A stretch of DNA of 64,000 nucleotides from Streptomyces geranii (GTDB taxonomy: Bacteria; Actinomycetota; Actinomycetes; Streptomycetales; Streptomycetaceae): positions 186,001 to 250,000 of the forward strand of contig NZ_PJME01000008.1 of NCBI RefSeq assembly GCF_002954775.1, read 5' to 3'. Below, piece after piece: positions 17,057 through 24,639 of the stretch. How positions within the stretch are numbered: position 1 is the stretch's first letter; the number at the start of each line of letters is the position of its first letter. Below the pieces are notes generated by a model. The model ran no database searches and was not told where the DNA came from. It worked only from the letters and a program-made list of their open reading frames with translations. Both the position numbers and the translations under genes were made by a program.

Positions 17057-17974
17057 TCACGCCTCGATGCGGTTCGCCGAACGCAGTCGCGCGAAGCTGC
17101 GCGCGAGCAGCCGGGAGACGTGCATCTGGGAGACGCCCAGTTCCACGCTGATCTGTGACTGGGTGAGATTGCTGTAGTAACGCAGCAAAAGGATCCGCTG
17201 CTCCCGCTCGGGGAGTTGGACCAGCAGATGGCGGACCAGGTCGCGGTGCTCCACGCCGTCCAGCGCCGGGTCCTCGTAGCCGAGCCGGTCGACCAGGCCG
17301 GGCAGGCCGTCGCCCTCCTGGGCCGCCTCCAGCGAGGTCGCGTGGTACGAACGGCCCGCCTCGATGCAGGAGAGTACGTCGTCCTCGCTGATCCGCAGCC
17401 GCTCGGCGATCTCGGCGGTCGTCGGGGTGCGCCCGAAGGCCGTCGTCAGATCCTCGGTCGCGCCGTTCACCTGCACCCACAACTCGTGCAGCCGGCGCGG
17501 TACGTGGACCGTGCGGACGTTGTCCCGGAAGTACCGCTTGATCTCGCCGATGACGGTCGGCATCGCGAACGTCGGGAACTGCACACCCCGGTCCGGGTCG
17601 AACCGGTCGATGGCGTTGATCAGCCCGATGGTGCCGACCTGGACGACGTCCTCCATCGGCTCGTTGCGGGAGCGGAAGCGGGCGGCGGCGTAGCGCACGA
17701 GCGGGAGGTTCGCCTCGATGAGCGCCCCGCGCACGCGGTTGTGCTCCGGCGTGCCCGGGTCCAGCATCTTCAGCTGGCCGAAAAGCACCTGGGTGAGCGC
17801 CCGGGTGTCCGCACCGCGGCTGCGCTGGGCGACGGGCTCCGGAGGGGCGGGCTCCTGGGGAGCGGCTTCCAGCGGTGCGGCTTCCTGGGGTGGCGCAGTA
17901 CTGGCCGACACGGTCAACGCCACCTCTTCATCGGTCAACTCATCGGTCGACTCGTCGGTCAACTCATCCGTCAA
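17057..17974 (-). CDS. sigF: RNA polymerase sigma factor, SigF-like
   Basis: 305 residues if begun at TTG 17974. Region 2 is nearly identical to the neighbouring sigma ([19 protein letters not shown]). Region 4 ends [23 protein letters not shown], which matches my memory of S. coelicolor SigF. The start is uncertain: the first 17 residues are a D-E-L-T-D repeat made by a short DNA repeat, and a GTG inside it could be the real start. It is a late-sporulation type regulator by family. Confidence 0.85.
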   Translation of the reverse strand: MTDELTDESTDELTDEEVALTVSASTAPPQEAAPLEAAPQEPAPPEPVAQRSRGADTRALTQVLFGQLKMLDPGTPEHNRVRGALIEANLPLVRYAAARFRSRNEPMEDVVQVGTIGLINAIDRFDPDRGVQFPTFAMPTVIGEIKRYFRDNVRTVHVPRRLHELWVQVNGATEDLTTAFGRTPTTAEIAERLRISEDDVLSCIEAGRSYHATSLEAAQEGDGLPGLVDRLGYEDPALDGVEHRDLVRHLLVQLPEREQRILLLRYYSNLTQSQISVELGVSQMHVSRLLARSFARLRSANRIEA

Positions 17975-18061
17975 AAGCGGTCATAGCATCACAAGACATG
18001 TGCACTGTGTGCAAGCACCCCATAACACCGTGTTGAGCGAAGGGTTGGCTCCCGAGGCGCG

Positions 18062-18091
18062 AAAAAGCCCCGCACCGGAACGGTGCGGGGC
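18062..18091 (-). terminator. Intrinsic terminator for the Dabb gene
   Basis: A 10-bp stem GCCCCGCACC/GGTGCGGGGC (18067-18076 with 18082-18091) and a 5-nt loop are followed on the minus strand by T5 (18066-18062). Confidence 0.9.
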
Positions 18092-18107
18092 CGGCTGTCC
18101 GCTCGGC

Positions 18108-18401
18108 TCAGAACTCGTAGTCGGCGATCACCCAGGTGGCGAATTCGCGCCACAGCGCGGCGGCTGCCTGATGGGCCGGATGCTCCAAGTACCGCTTCAG
18201 CGCGTCCGCGTCGTCCACCGCCGAGTTGATCGCGAAGTCGTAGGCGATGGGGCGGTCGGTGATGTTCCAGGCGCACTCCCAGAAGCGGAGTTCACCGATC
18301 TGCCCGGACAGGGCACGAAAGGCCTCGGCGCCCGCCTCGACCCGTGGTTCGGCGCGCTGGACGCCCTCGTTGAGCTTGAAGAGGACCAGATGGCGGATCA
18401 C
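18108..18401 (-). CDS. Dabb (stress-responsive alpha/beta-barrel) family protein
   Basis: 97 residues from GTG 18401, with AGGGAG five bases upstream. I-R-H-L-V-L-F-K-L starts the first strand, and the H-P-A-H-Q-A-A-A end of the domain is typical. Dabb proteins are dimeric ferredoxin-like barrels found as cyclases, oxygenases or stress proteins. No specific reaction can be assigned. It lies 25 bp after the small membrane gene and ends at a clear terminator. Confidence 0.88.
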   Translation of the reverse strand: MIRHLVLFKLNEGVQRAEPRVEAGAEAFRALSGQIGELRFWECAWNITDRPIAYDFAINSAVDDADALKRYLEHPAHQAAAALWREFATWVIADYEF

Positions 18402-18426
18402 ACGTACTCCCTGTACTCCGGGACGA

Positions 18427-18603
18427 TCACTTGGCGCCGTCGGCGATCCAGGTCATGAAGTCCCCTATGGCGCTGGCCGCGTTCGAGATTCCCTCGAACG
18501 CTATCTGGACGTAGTCGGCCGCTTTCTGCGGGTCCGTGATGATCACGTACGCCACGAAGACCACGAGCAAATAGACGGCGATCTTCTTCGAATTCACCGC
18601 CAC
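18427..18603 (-). CDS. Small conserved membrane protein
   Basis: 58 residues from GTG 18603 (GGAGG five bases upstream; a second GTG two codons on is possible). One hydrophobic helix (K-I-A-V-Y-L-L-V-V-F-V-A-Y-V-I-I), then D-P-Q-K-A-A-D-Y-V-Q-I-A-F-E-G-I-S. The frame extends upstream through the partial tRNA and is not coding there. It is the last core gene before element 1. Confidence 0.75.
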   Translation of the reverse strand: MAVNSKKIAVYLLVVFVAYVIITDPQKAADYVQIAFEGISNAASAIGDFMTWIADGAK

Positions 18604-18686
18604 CGCGGCCTCCCCTCGGAACCGACCCGACCGACCCGACTGATGTCGCACGAAGGGCCCCGCCGTTCGGCGAGGCCCTTCTACAG

Positions 18687-18741
18687 CGGTAGCGGAGGGA
18701 TTTGAACCCTCGGTGACTTGCGCCACACTCGCTTTCGAGGT
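18687..18741. repeat. attL core of element 1 (tRNA-Ser 3' half)
   Basis: It is identical over 55 bp to 32361-32415 and diverges on both sides. It contains the T-arm, variable arm and anticodon loop of tRNA-Ser but no 5' half, so it is not a working tRNA gene. Confidence 0.95.
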
Positions 18742-18846
18742 CTGTTTGCGACGACCCTAGCATGATCCAGGGCTGTTCAGCCCAGTTCATTTCCATACTT
18801 TCACCTGGCGCGTGAACTGTTGTGAACGGCGCTGGACGGGGGTGAA

Positions 18847-18867
18847 TGAGACGGAAACTGAGACGGA
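18847..18867. promoter_or_regulatory. Arm-type repeat near attL
   Basis: Two copies of TGAGACGGA separated by AAC. The identical 21-bp block occurs at 32294-32314 near attR in the same orientation. These are probably integrase or excisionase arm sites. Confidence 0.65.
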
Positions 18868-18919
18868 GGCGACTGGCGCCGACCTGGGGCATCGTCAGTT
18901 CCGGCTGCGGTGGACCGGC

Positions 18920-19738
18920 TCATGCGGTGACGTTGGCGGGAGCCCGTCCGACGGCTAGAAGGTGTGAGCTTGCGGCGAGCAGCTCCGGGTACGGCTCAGC
19001 CATCCGCGCGGCCGTCATGGCGGACGCGATCAGATCGTCCGTGGGTCCGTCGCCTGGCTGTTGTTCGACTGCTTTCACGAGCGACCATGCCGGGCCCTCG
19101 ATTCCGAACACCTTCACGTCGGTGAGTCCCGATTCCCGAAGCTCGTCAGCCAGCTCTTCGCCGCGATGGAAGTACGCCAAGGTGAAGTGATCTCCGTCGT
19201 GCACCGCAGTTCGGAGGATCTTCGAGATTGCCTCCTGCATGCGCTCCGTGTGGAGGTGCGCGTAGGTGACGTGCTCGAAGAGCGAGGCATAGCGGTTGAT
19301 CGCCGCAGCGGCCACCAACCCGCCCGGCTTCACGACGCGTCGGGCCTCCGCAAGTGCTTGCCGGCGGTCGTCGGCATCGGGCAGGTGGTAGAGCGGGCCG
19401 AATAGCTGCACGACGTCGTAGCTGTCATCGGCCGCGTCCAGGTCCCGAGCGTCCCCCAGTGACGCTGGGCAAACAGCGGACGCCTGCTCAACGTGGCGAG
19501 GAACGGGGTCGACCAAGGACACCTCGTATCCGTCCTTCACCAGCCACTCCGCATGCACTCCGGTGCCGCCCCCCACGTCCAGCACGCGCGCGGGGGCCGG
19601 CGGGAGGAAGCGGCGTAGGAGTTCCTTGGTCCGCGCCAGTTCGAGACGGCCGTCTGCCGAGCGATGCAGGCGGCTGCCCTCGTTCACGGTCTCGCCGTAA
19701 AAGCGCAGGACAGAGGGGGCCAATTCGCGATTCGACAT
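18920..19738 (-). CDS. Class I SAM-dependent methyltransferase
   Basis: 272 residues from ATG 19738. Motif I is V-L-D-V-G-G-G-T-G (about residue 50), then S-L-V-D-P-V-P (motif II acidic end), D-V-V-Q-L-F-G-P-L-Y-H-L (motif IV region) and V-K-P-G-G-L-V-A-A-A (post III). Target unknown; it looks like a small-molecule type. It is divergent from the GntR gene across a 59-bp gap holding an operator, so it is probably regulated with it. It is cargo of element 1. Confidence 0.88.
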   Translation of the reverse strand: MSNRELAPSVLRFYGETVNEGSRLHRSADGRLELARTKELLRRFLPPAPARVLDVGGGTGVHAEWLVKDGYEVSLVDPVPRHVEQASAVCPASLGDARDLDAADDSYDVVQLFGPLYHLPDADDRRQALAEARRVVKPGGLVAAAAINRYASLFEHVTYAHLHTERMQEAISKILRTAVHDGDHFTLAYFHRGEELADELRESGLTDVKVFGIEGPAWSLVKAVEQQPGDGPTDDLIASAMTAARMAEPYPELLAASSHLLAVGRAPANVTA

Positions 19739-19756
19739 AGGAGCAGTATGGTGTGT

Positions 19757-19778
19757 ACCGGTGGACCAGTCCACCCTG
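19757..19778. promoter_or_regulatory. GntR operator copy between methyltransferase and GntR genes
   Basis: ACCGGTGGACCAGTCCA matches the palindrome at 20634-20659 read on the other strand with one change. It is placed to control both divergent genes. Confidence 0.65.
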
Positions 19779-19797
19779 AAGTGTCGGAAGGGAAGTC

Positions 19798-20514
19798 ATG
19801 GCCCTACTGAAGTACGAGGAGATCGCGGAATCGCTGCGTGCGCGCATCGCCGCTGGCGACTTCGGCCCGGATGAGCCACTGCCGTCCGGGCGGGACCTCG
19901 CAGAACAGTGGTCGGTGTCGCGTGCGACCGCCATCAAAGCTATGGATGTGCTGCGCAACGACGGCGTTGTCGTGGCCAAGCAGGGAACTGGGTTCGTCGT
20001 GACGAACACCCCCGTCGCGCGGCCTGCGGGCGCACGACGGGCGGGTTCCGCCCGGATCTCTGGCGGCATGCCCTTCGAGCGGGTCGGTGAGCCTGATTGG
20101 GCCGATCCCCCGGTGCGTGTGGCCGCCGCGCTGCGGCTGGATTCGGGGGTCGCCGCACTGCGACGCACCCGAATCCACCGCCTCCCGGACGGGAGTCCGC
20201 ACAGCTACGCGGAAGCGTGGTTCCCGCCGGAGGTTGCGGAAGCCTCCCCTCGGCTTGCGGATACCGCTCCCATCGCCGAAGGAACGACCCGTTACGTCCG
20301 TCGACAGACCGGCCGCTATCCGGTAGAGGGGGTGGACGTGACCACGGTGCGACTCGCGACTGAGCACGAGTCCCATCACCTGGCGCTGCCGGAGGCGACG
20401 GCGGTTGCCGTCATCCTGCACACCGCGTACGACCAACAAGGGCGCCCGCTCGTATGCGAAGAGGGGGTCACACCTTCCCCTCACTATGAGCAGGTGGAGA
20501 CCTATGCGATGTAG
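19798..20514 (+). CDS. GntR/HutC-family regulator of element 1 (KorSA-like)
   Basis: 238 residues. Residues about 5-75 form a GntR winged helix (P-S-G-R-D-L-A-E-Q-W-S-V-S-R-A-T-A-I-K-A-M). Residues about 95-238 form a UTRA domain (R-T-R-I-H-R-L-P-D-G, then H-T-A-Y-D-Q-Q-G-R-P-L). GGAAG precedes the ATG. Comparable regulators (KorSA in pSAM2, TraR in others) repress transfer and replication genes. Four copies of one palindrome lie before this gene, after it, before the transfer operon and before the replication operon, which fits a master repressor. Confidence 0.9.
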   Translation: MALLKYEEIAESLRARIAAGDFGPDEPLPSGRDLAEQWSVSRATAIKAMDVLRNDGVVVAKQGTGFVVTNTPVARPAGARRAGSARISGGMPFERVGEPDWADPPVRVAAALRLDSGVAALRRTRIHRLPDGSPHSYAEAWFPPEVAEASPRLADTAPIAEGTTRYVRRQTGRYPVEGVDVTTVRLATEHESHHLALPEATAVAVILHTAYDQQGRPLVCEEGVTPSPHYEQVETYAM

Positions 20515-20534
20515 GCCTGAGTTACCCATGGAAG

Positions 20535-20565
20535 AGCTGGACCGGTCCGCCGGTCCAGCTTTTTT
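20535..20565 (+). terminator. Terminator of the GntR gene built on the operator palindrome
   Basis: An 11-bp stem AGCTGGACCGG/CCGGTCCAGCT (20535-20545 with 20550-20560) runs straight into T6. The stem is also a near-perfect copy of the GntR operator. Confidence 0.85.
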
Positions 20566-20633
20566 CATGCTCTTTCAGCTCTCTGAACAGCAGGAACGCT
20601 AGAAATGTCGACAAAGCTGGTGTCACATCGCTT

Positions 20634-20659
20634 GACTGGACCGGTCCACCGGTCCAGTC
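20634..20659. promoter_or_regulatory. Perfect 26-bp operator upstream of the transfer operon
   Basis: Arms GACTGGACCGGT (20634-20645) and its complement (20648-20659) with a CC centre. TTGACT at 20632 overlaps the left arm and could be a -35 box, so binding here would block transcription of the leader and the transfer genes. Confidence 0.8.
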
Positions 20660-21256
20660 TATGGATGTGCCCGGAGGAAAGCCCCGCAGGGGGTGAGTAC
20701 GAAGGAAGCGCCGATTGGTTGAGAACTGAACAGTGATCGTGCGGGGCTGACGCGGGAGCGGCGGTCACGGCAGGTGCCCAGGGCGAGGGTCCGGGGGCAA
20801 ACCGTCGTGATGGACGCAGCTCTCCCCCTACGCGCCTGGCAGGCGCCACCCGGTGACGGGTGTGGGGAGGTAAAGCGGGCTCCAACGCACGTGGCGGGAT
20901 GAGAAGACCGCCCCCGAGACGACCGGGTGACGTCGTCGGCGGCACGCCACCTTGCACCGTTCGTGCAAGCCGCCTGCTGGCGTCAGAGCAGTGACGATGA
21001 CGCGCCCGATGCACCGGCTCGGGACCGGTCCGCCCCGCAAGGGCGGACCGGTGAAGCCGTCGAACCATTCCTGCTTACCGCCCCGGCATTCAGCCGTGAG
21101 GGCGCGGGATCGACTCCCGCCCGGGGCACTCCAGCCGCTGTTCTGCGGCTGCGCCGCGCGTCAGCGCGCGGCTGTTCACCCACAACGGCGTGCGGCTCCC
21201 GGGGTGCCACCCGGGAGCCGCTTCGGGCCGTCCCACTGACTAAGGAGACACGACCC
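20660..21256 (+). other. 597-nt leader rich in hairpins, tRNA-like fold
   Basis: No gene supported. Hairpins seen: a 12-bp stem ACCGGTCCGCCC/GGGCGGACCGGT at about 21023-21052; a tRNA-like minihelix at 21080-21128 (7-bp acceptor GCCCCGG/CCGGGGC, 5-bp T stem GCGGG/CCCGC with a 7-nt loop, then A); GC stems at 21131-21175; and a long stem GCGGCTCCCGGG/CCCGGGAGCCGC at about 21189-21220. AAGGAGA at 21242 serves the first transfer gene. It may be an origin, an attenuator or a stability element. Confidence 0.5.
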
Positions 21257-21520
21257 ATGAAGCACATCGGTGCTGTTCAGACGGACGTTACCGCCGACGA
21301 CTTCGACAACGAGCCGGCTCCCTGGGACCTGGTCGACATCGAGGACGAGATGCCGCTCATCGAGGCGGAGATTGAACTGTTGGACGTCCAGATCAGCCTG
21401 CTGGACCGGCCGGCCACCGAGACGGACACGCGCCGGCTGCGGCGGGCCCACCGCAAGGTGCTGGCCGCCCGCCGCGTGCTGGCCAACCGGGACGGCGACG
21501 CGTTCTCGGACGTGGCCTGA
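21257..21520 (+). CDS. DUF6284-like small protein
   Basis: 87 residues from ATG 21257 (AAGGAGA upstream). The core I-E-D-E-M-P-L-I-E-A-E-I-E-L-L-D-V-Q-I-S-L-L-D-R and an R-R-L-R-R-A-H-R-K-V-L-A-A-R-R end give an all-helical, coiled-coil-like protein. I recall this as a family found first in Streptomyces ICE transfer operons. The longer frame to 20927 crosses the tRNA-like leader and is rejected. Role unknown. Confidence 0.75.
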   Translation: MKHIGAVQTDVTADDFDNEPAPWDLVDIEDEMPLIEAEIELLDVQISLLDRPATETDTRRLRRAHRKVLAARRVLANRDGDAFSDVA

Positions 21521-21807
21521 TGGCGGGGGAGTTCACCGCTCAGATGTCCGTTCACCGGGGCCGGTGGCGCCTGTACGTGGTGCTGTTCAACACCACCGAG
21601 CGGTGGCCCGAGTTCGGCTTCGACCGGGCCGCTCCGGTGCCGACGTTCACGGAACGCACTCACGCGCTCAGCGTGCTCGGCTTCGAGCCGCTGCCGGATG
21701 CCGAGTGGACGTGGACCGAGGACAGCGAGACCCCCGACGACCCCGCTTCCCCGGTCTGCCTGATCGCCGCGATCCGGGTGCGTTCCTGGTCGGGGGTGAG
21801 CTTGTGA
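21520..21807 (+). CDS. DUF6303-like small protein
   Basis: 95 residues beginning M-A-G-E-F-T-A-Q-M with W-R-L-Y-V-V-L-F-N-T-T-E-R-W-P. It overlaps the previous stop by one base (TGATG) and the next start by GTGA, so it is tightly coupled. This is a recurring small gene of actinomycete ICE transfer operons; no function known. Confidence 0.75.
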   Translation: MAGEFTAQMSVHRGRWRLYVVLFNTTERWPEFGFDRAAPVPTFTERTHALSVLGFEPLPDAEWTWTEDSETPDDPASPVCLIAAIRVRSWSGVSL

Positions 21808-22823
21808 ACGCCGTTCAGATCCGTTCAGCAGAGCGCGCGCTGTCGGTCGGCACGTGGCTGATCGTGGCGGGCGCGATGCTGTATTCGATCCTCACCGTCA
21901 CCCCGCTCGCTGCCGAGCACACCCCCGACAGGTGGGACTGGACGGCGCCGATCCTGCCGCTCGTGGTGGACGCGGCGGTGGTGATCGTGGTCCGCCTCGA
22001 TGCCGTGCTCGCCTCACTGGGGGGTCACGGTGGGAAGTGGCCAATCGTCCTGCGCTGGATGACCGGCTGCATGACCCTCGCCCTGAATGTCGCAGACTCA
22101 GCGCTGCGGAAAGACCTGGTCGGCGCGGCCGTGCATGCGGTTGCCCCGCTCCTGCTGATCGTCACCGCAGAGACCGGACTCGCCTACCGCCGCGCCATCG
22201 CCACCGCCACCGCCGCTCTGGAAGAGCAGCAGCGCACGGAGCGGGCGGCGCGGGAACAGGCAGCGGCCGAACGGCGCGAGGCAGCGGTGCGGCTGGCCCG
22301 CGAGGAACGCGAGCACACCGCCCTGCTGGCGCGTGAACAGCGCGATCACGAAGCCCGCCTCGCCCGTGAACAGGCTGAGCGCGAGGAGCGGGCGCGGCGC
22401 GAGGAAGCCGAGCGCACCGAAGTTCGGGAGCGGTTCGAGCGCGAGCAGCGTGAACGCGCTGAGCGCGAGCGTGAACAGCAGCGGCGCGAGCGTGAACGCC
22501 GTGAGCGCGAGGAAGCCGAGCAGCGCGAGCAGGCGCGGCAGCAGCACGCGGAGCGTGAACGCCGTGAACAGGTGGAGCGTGCGGCGCGGGCGGAGCGTGA
22601 ACGCGCCGCGCTGCTGTCCGGCGGACCGGCTACAGCGAAGCTGTCGGAGGACCGGGCCCGCCCGATCGTCCGGGCCGCGTTCGAGACCGGTTTGCCGACG
22701 CGGGCCGCTGCTGAGCTGTGCGGCTGGTCGGTCGGCTGGGTGTCCAGCCGCTATCAGGAACTGCGCGACGCCGGCCACCCCGGCACCGCCCGCGAGGCGG
22801 TACCGGCTGAGGCGGTGGCGTGA
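21804..22823 (+). CDS. DUF2637 membrane/coiled-coil protein (Spd-like)
   Basis: 339 residues from GTG 21804. Residues 1-130 contain four hydrophobic segments (DUF2637). Residues about 135-265 are an extreme charged helix of R-E-R/E-R-E repeats, a long single alpha helix or coiled coil. The last 70 residues hold a helix-turn-helix-like segment (A-A-E-L-C-G-W-S-V-G-W-V-S-S-R-Y). DUF2637 proteins are common in Streptomyces plasmid spread (Spd) loci, where they help intramycelial DNA spread. Confidence 0.82.
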   Translation: MNAVQIRSAERALSVGTWLIVAGAMLYSILTVTPLAAEHTPDRWDWTAPILPLVVDAAVVIVVRLDAVLASLGGHGGKWPIVLRWMTGCMTLALNVADSALRKDLVGAAVHAVAPLLLIVTAETGLAYRRAIATATAALEEQQRTERAAREQAAAERREAAVRLAREEREHTALLAREQRDHEARLAREQAEREERARREEAERTEVRERFEREQRERAEREREQQRRERERREREEAEQREQARQQHAERERREQVERAARAERERAALLSGGPATAKLSEDRARPIVRAAFETGLPTRAAAELCGWSVGWVSSRYQELRDAGHPGTAREAVPAEAVA

Positions 22824-23203
22824 TGTCCCTCGGGTACGCCAAGTGCTTCGACCCGACCGGCGCCCGCTACGGCATCCCCACCTTCCCGTGGCGCTGCGTC
22901 CCGGACGGCTACGCCACCCGTCGCCAGTTACGGGCGCGCGGTCTGCGCCCCGGTGGTCAGCCGGTGGCCGCTCAGGCACTTCGCCCGCGCTACCGGCGCG
23001 GCCCGCTCATCGCCTACTTCTACCGCCTCGACCAGGCCAAGCCGGTCCGCCCGATGACGCCGGCGAAACGGCGGGCTCTGGAGTGCGCCAACCGCGCCCG
23101 GCGGACGTGCCCGCAGTGCCGTACGGACGCCGGATACGTCATCCCCGTCTCGCTCGGAACGTGTGTGACCTGCGCCTATCCCGAAGAACAGTGCGCCGCC
23201 TGA
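22823..23203 (+). CDS. RRQRL-type putative zinc-binding protein
   Basis: 126 residues from ATG 22823 (TGATG overlap). It has Y-A-T-R-R-Q-L-R-A-R-G-L-R-P-G near residue 33, the motif that names this family, and near the C terminus two pairs C-P-Q-C and C-V-T-C that probably bind zinc. It is a standard member of Streptomyces ICE operons; function unknown. Confidence 0.75.
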   Translation: MSLGYAKCFDPTGARYGIPTFPWRCVPDGYATRRQLRARGLRPGGQPVAAQALRPRYRRGPLIAYFYRLDQAKPVRPMTPAKRRALECANRARRTCPQCRTDAGYVIPVSLGTCVTCAYPEEQCAA

Positions 23204-23226
23204 CCCTTCCATCCGAGGAGCAATCC

Positions 23227-23472
23227 ATGGTGCCTCTCCAGACTCCGACCGCATGGCCGCCGGGCGTCACGGCCCGTTTCCTCACCCTGGCCGGTGAGCT
23301 GCTGGGGGACGCGGACGTCACGGTCGACGTGAGCGTCGACGACATCCAGGCCACCGCCCGCTGCACCGCCTGCGGCAGCACGCACGCCCGGTACGGCCAC
23401 GCGGACCCGGTCCGCGAGTGGGCGCAGGAGCACGCCGCCAAGTGCCGCGCCCTGCCCCGCCCCACCCCGTGA
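23227..23472 (+). CDS. Hypothetical ICE protein with C-x-x-C
   Basis: 81 residues from ATG 23227 (GAGGAGC upstream). V-D-V-S-V-D-D-I-Q-A-T-A-R-C-T-A-C-G, then H-A-R-Y-G-H and a later C suggest a small metal site. It lies between the RRQRL gene and a membrane gene it overlaps by GTGA. No function known. Confidence 0.65.
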   Translation: MVPLQTPTAWPPGVTARFLTLAGELLGDADVTVDVSVDDIQATARCTACGSTHARYGHADPVREWAQEHAAKCRALPRPTP

Positions 23473-24011
23473 ACCACCCCAACATCCCTCTGTCACCCGG
23501 GAGTTCTGCTGTGTCCAGCCGTACCCGTACCCGCCGCGTGAAGACAGCGGCCGGCGTCACCACTGTGCGTCTGCCGCGTCAGCGCGGGCGCCGCTCCGCT
23601 CAGCCGTTCGTGGTCGTCGTGCCCGAACGCCCCTCCCTCGCCCGCGAGTTCGCCGCGTGGGCGGGCAGTCTGCTGTGGCGCTTCCGCCATGCGCTCGCGC
23701 CGACCGGCATCGCGCTGGGGGCGTTCGCGGTGACCGCGCTGTTGCACGTGCTGGCCTGGTGGTCGGCTCTCGTGCTCGCCCCCGCCGTCGCCGCGCCGAT
23801 CGCGTGGCTGCTGTTCGTTCAGCGCCGTCACCCCGCCCACCGCTCCACGCTCGCGTGGCGTATCGGCACGGCCGCCCTGGCCACGCTCGCGCTCGGGTGG
23901 GCTGCTCTGGCCGCCGGGTTCGGGCCGCTCGCGGGTCCGCTGGAGTTGCTGTGGCTGTTGCTGCTGCTGCCGGCTCAGACCGGCTGGCTCATCGTCCGCC
24001 GCACCCACTGA
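23469..24011 (+). CDS. Membrane protein of the transfer operon
   Basis: 180 residues from GTG 23469. A basic N terminus of about 75 residues (R-T-R-T-R-R-V-K) is followed by three to four hydrophobic helices with P-R-S-style loops, ending in I-V-R-R-T-H. It is probably one of the Spd-type membrane proteins; assignment by context only. Confidence 0.65.
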   Translation: MNHPNIPLSPGSSAVSSRTRTRRVKTAAGVTTVRLPRQRGRRSAQPFVVVVPERPSLAREFAAWAGSLLWRFRHALAPTGIALGAFAVTALLHVLAWWSALVLAPAVAAPIAWLLFVQRRHPAHRSTLAWRIGTAALATLALGWAALAAGFGPLAGPLELLWLLLLLPAQTGWLIVRRTH

Positions 24012-24029
24012 CCTGAGGAGACACGTCTG

Positions 24030-24626
24030 ATGGCAGACAACGGATCGGCCAACCGGGCCGCCAACCGGCAGCACCGGCAGGCACAGAGCGCCAACCGGCC
24101 GCGCGTCAACACCAGTGACGGCACCACCAACAAGTCCAACAAGTTCGCCAACGTCGGCGCGGCGGCGGGCGGGTTCGTCGGCGCGATGGGCGGCTCGTTC
24201 GTCCCGCCGATCAACGTCACGGTCAACAACAACAAGGGCATGGCCCGTGCGGGCGGTGGCCGGGGGAACGCCCAATCGCTGCTGCCCGCGCCGGAGTTCA
24301 CTTCTCCCGCGCAGGTGCGGAACTACTGCAACACCCTGCGTGCGGCGGCCGTGGCCCTGTCGATCGAGGTGGCCATGGGCTCGGAGATCCTCAAGAGCGT
24401 GCTGTCCGCCGTGCCGGACCCGGAGGGGCGCGCGTTCGGCTCCCGCATCCGGGCCCGGAAGGTCGCCCGGAAGATGCAGAAGTCCGCCGACGCCCTGCGC
24501 GACGCGGCGAAGAACGCCGCTTCCTGCTACTCCGCTTTCCAGCAGGAGTACCAGGAAGAGATCAACCGGGTCCGTCACCGCGCCCGTAAGCCGCAGCAGC
24601 CCGTCATCAACTGGGCTCAGCAGTAA
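24030..24626 (+). CDS. TraA/Spd-like conjugal transfer accessory protein
   Basis: 198 residues. An N-terminal 70 residues rich in N, A, G and R contain a short hydrophobic Gly-rich segment (V-G-A-A-A-G-G-F-V-G-A-M-G). The helical part Y-C-N-T-L-R-A-A-A-V-A-L-S-I-E-V-A, then S-R-I-R-A-R-K-V-A-R-K-M, matches small proteins annotated as plasmid transfer proteins next to traB. AGGAGA precedes the ATG; 13 bp to traB. Confidence 0.7.
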   Translation: MADNGSANRAANRQHRQAQSANRPRVNTSDGTTNKSNKFANVGAAAGGFVGAMGGSFVPPINVTVNNNKGMARAGGGRGNAQSLLPAPEFTSPAQVRNYCNTLRAAAVALSIEVAMGSEILKSVLSAVPDPEGRAFGSRIRARKVARKMQKSADALRDAAKNAASCYSAFQQEYQEEINRVRHRARKPQQPVINWAQQ

Positions 24627-24639
24627 GGAGGCACCGGCC

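Noticed and set aside
18687-18741. tRNA-Ser gene at attL
   Set aside because: Only the 3' part from the anticodon loop is present; the 5' half, including the D arm, is missing.
21080-21128. Functional tRNA in the transfer leader
   Set aside because: D and anticodon arms are missing; only an acceptor/T-arm minihelix is seen.
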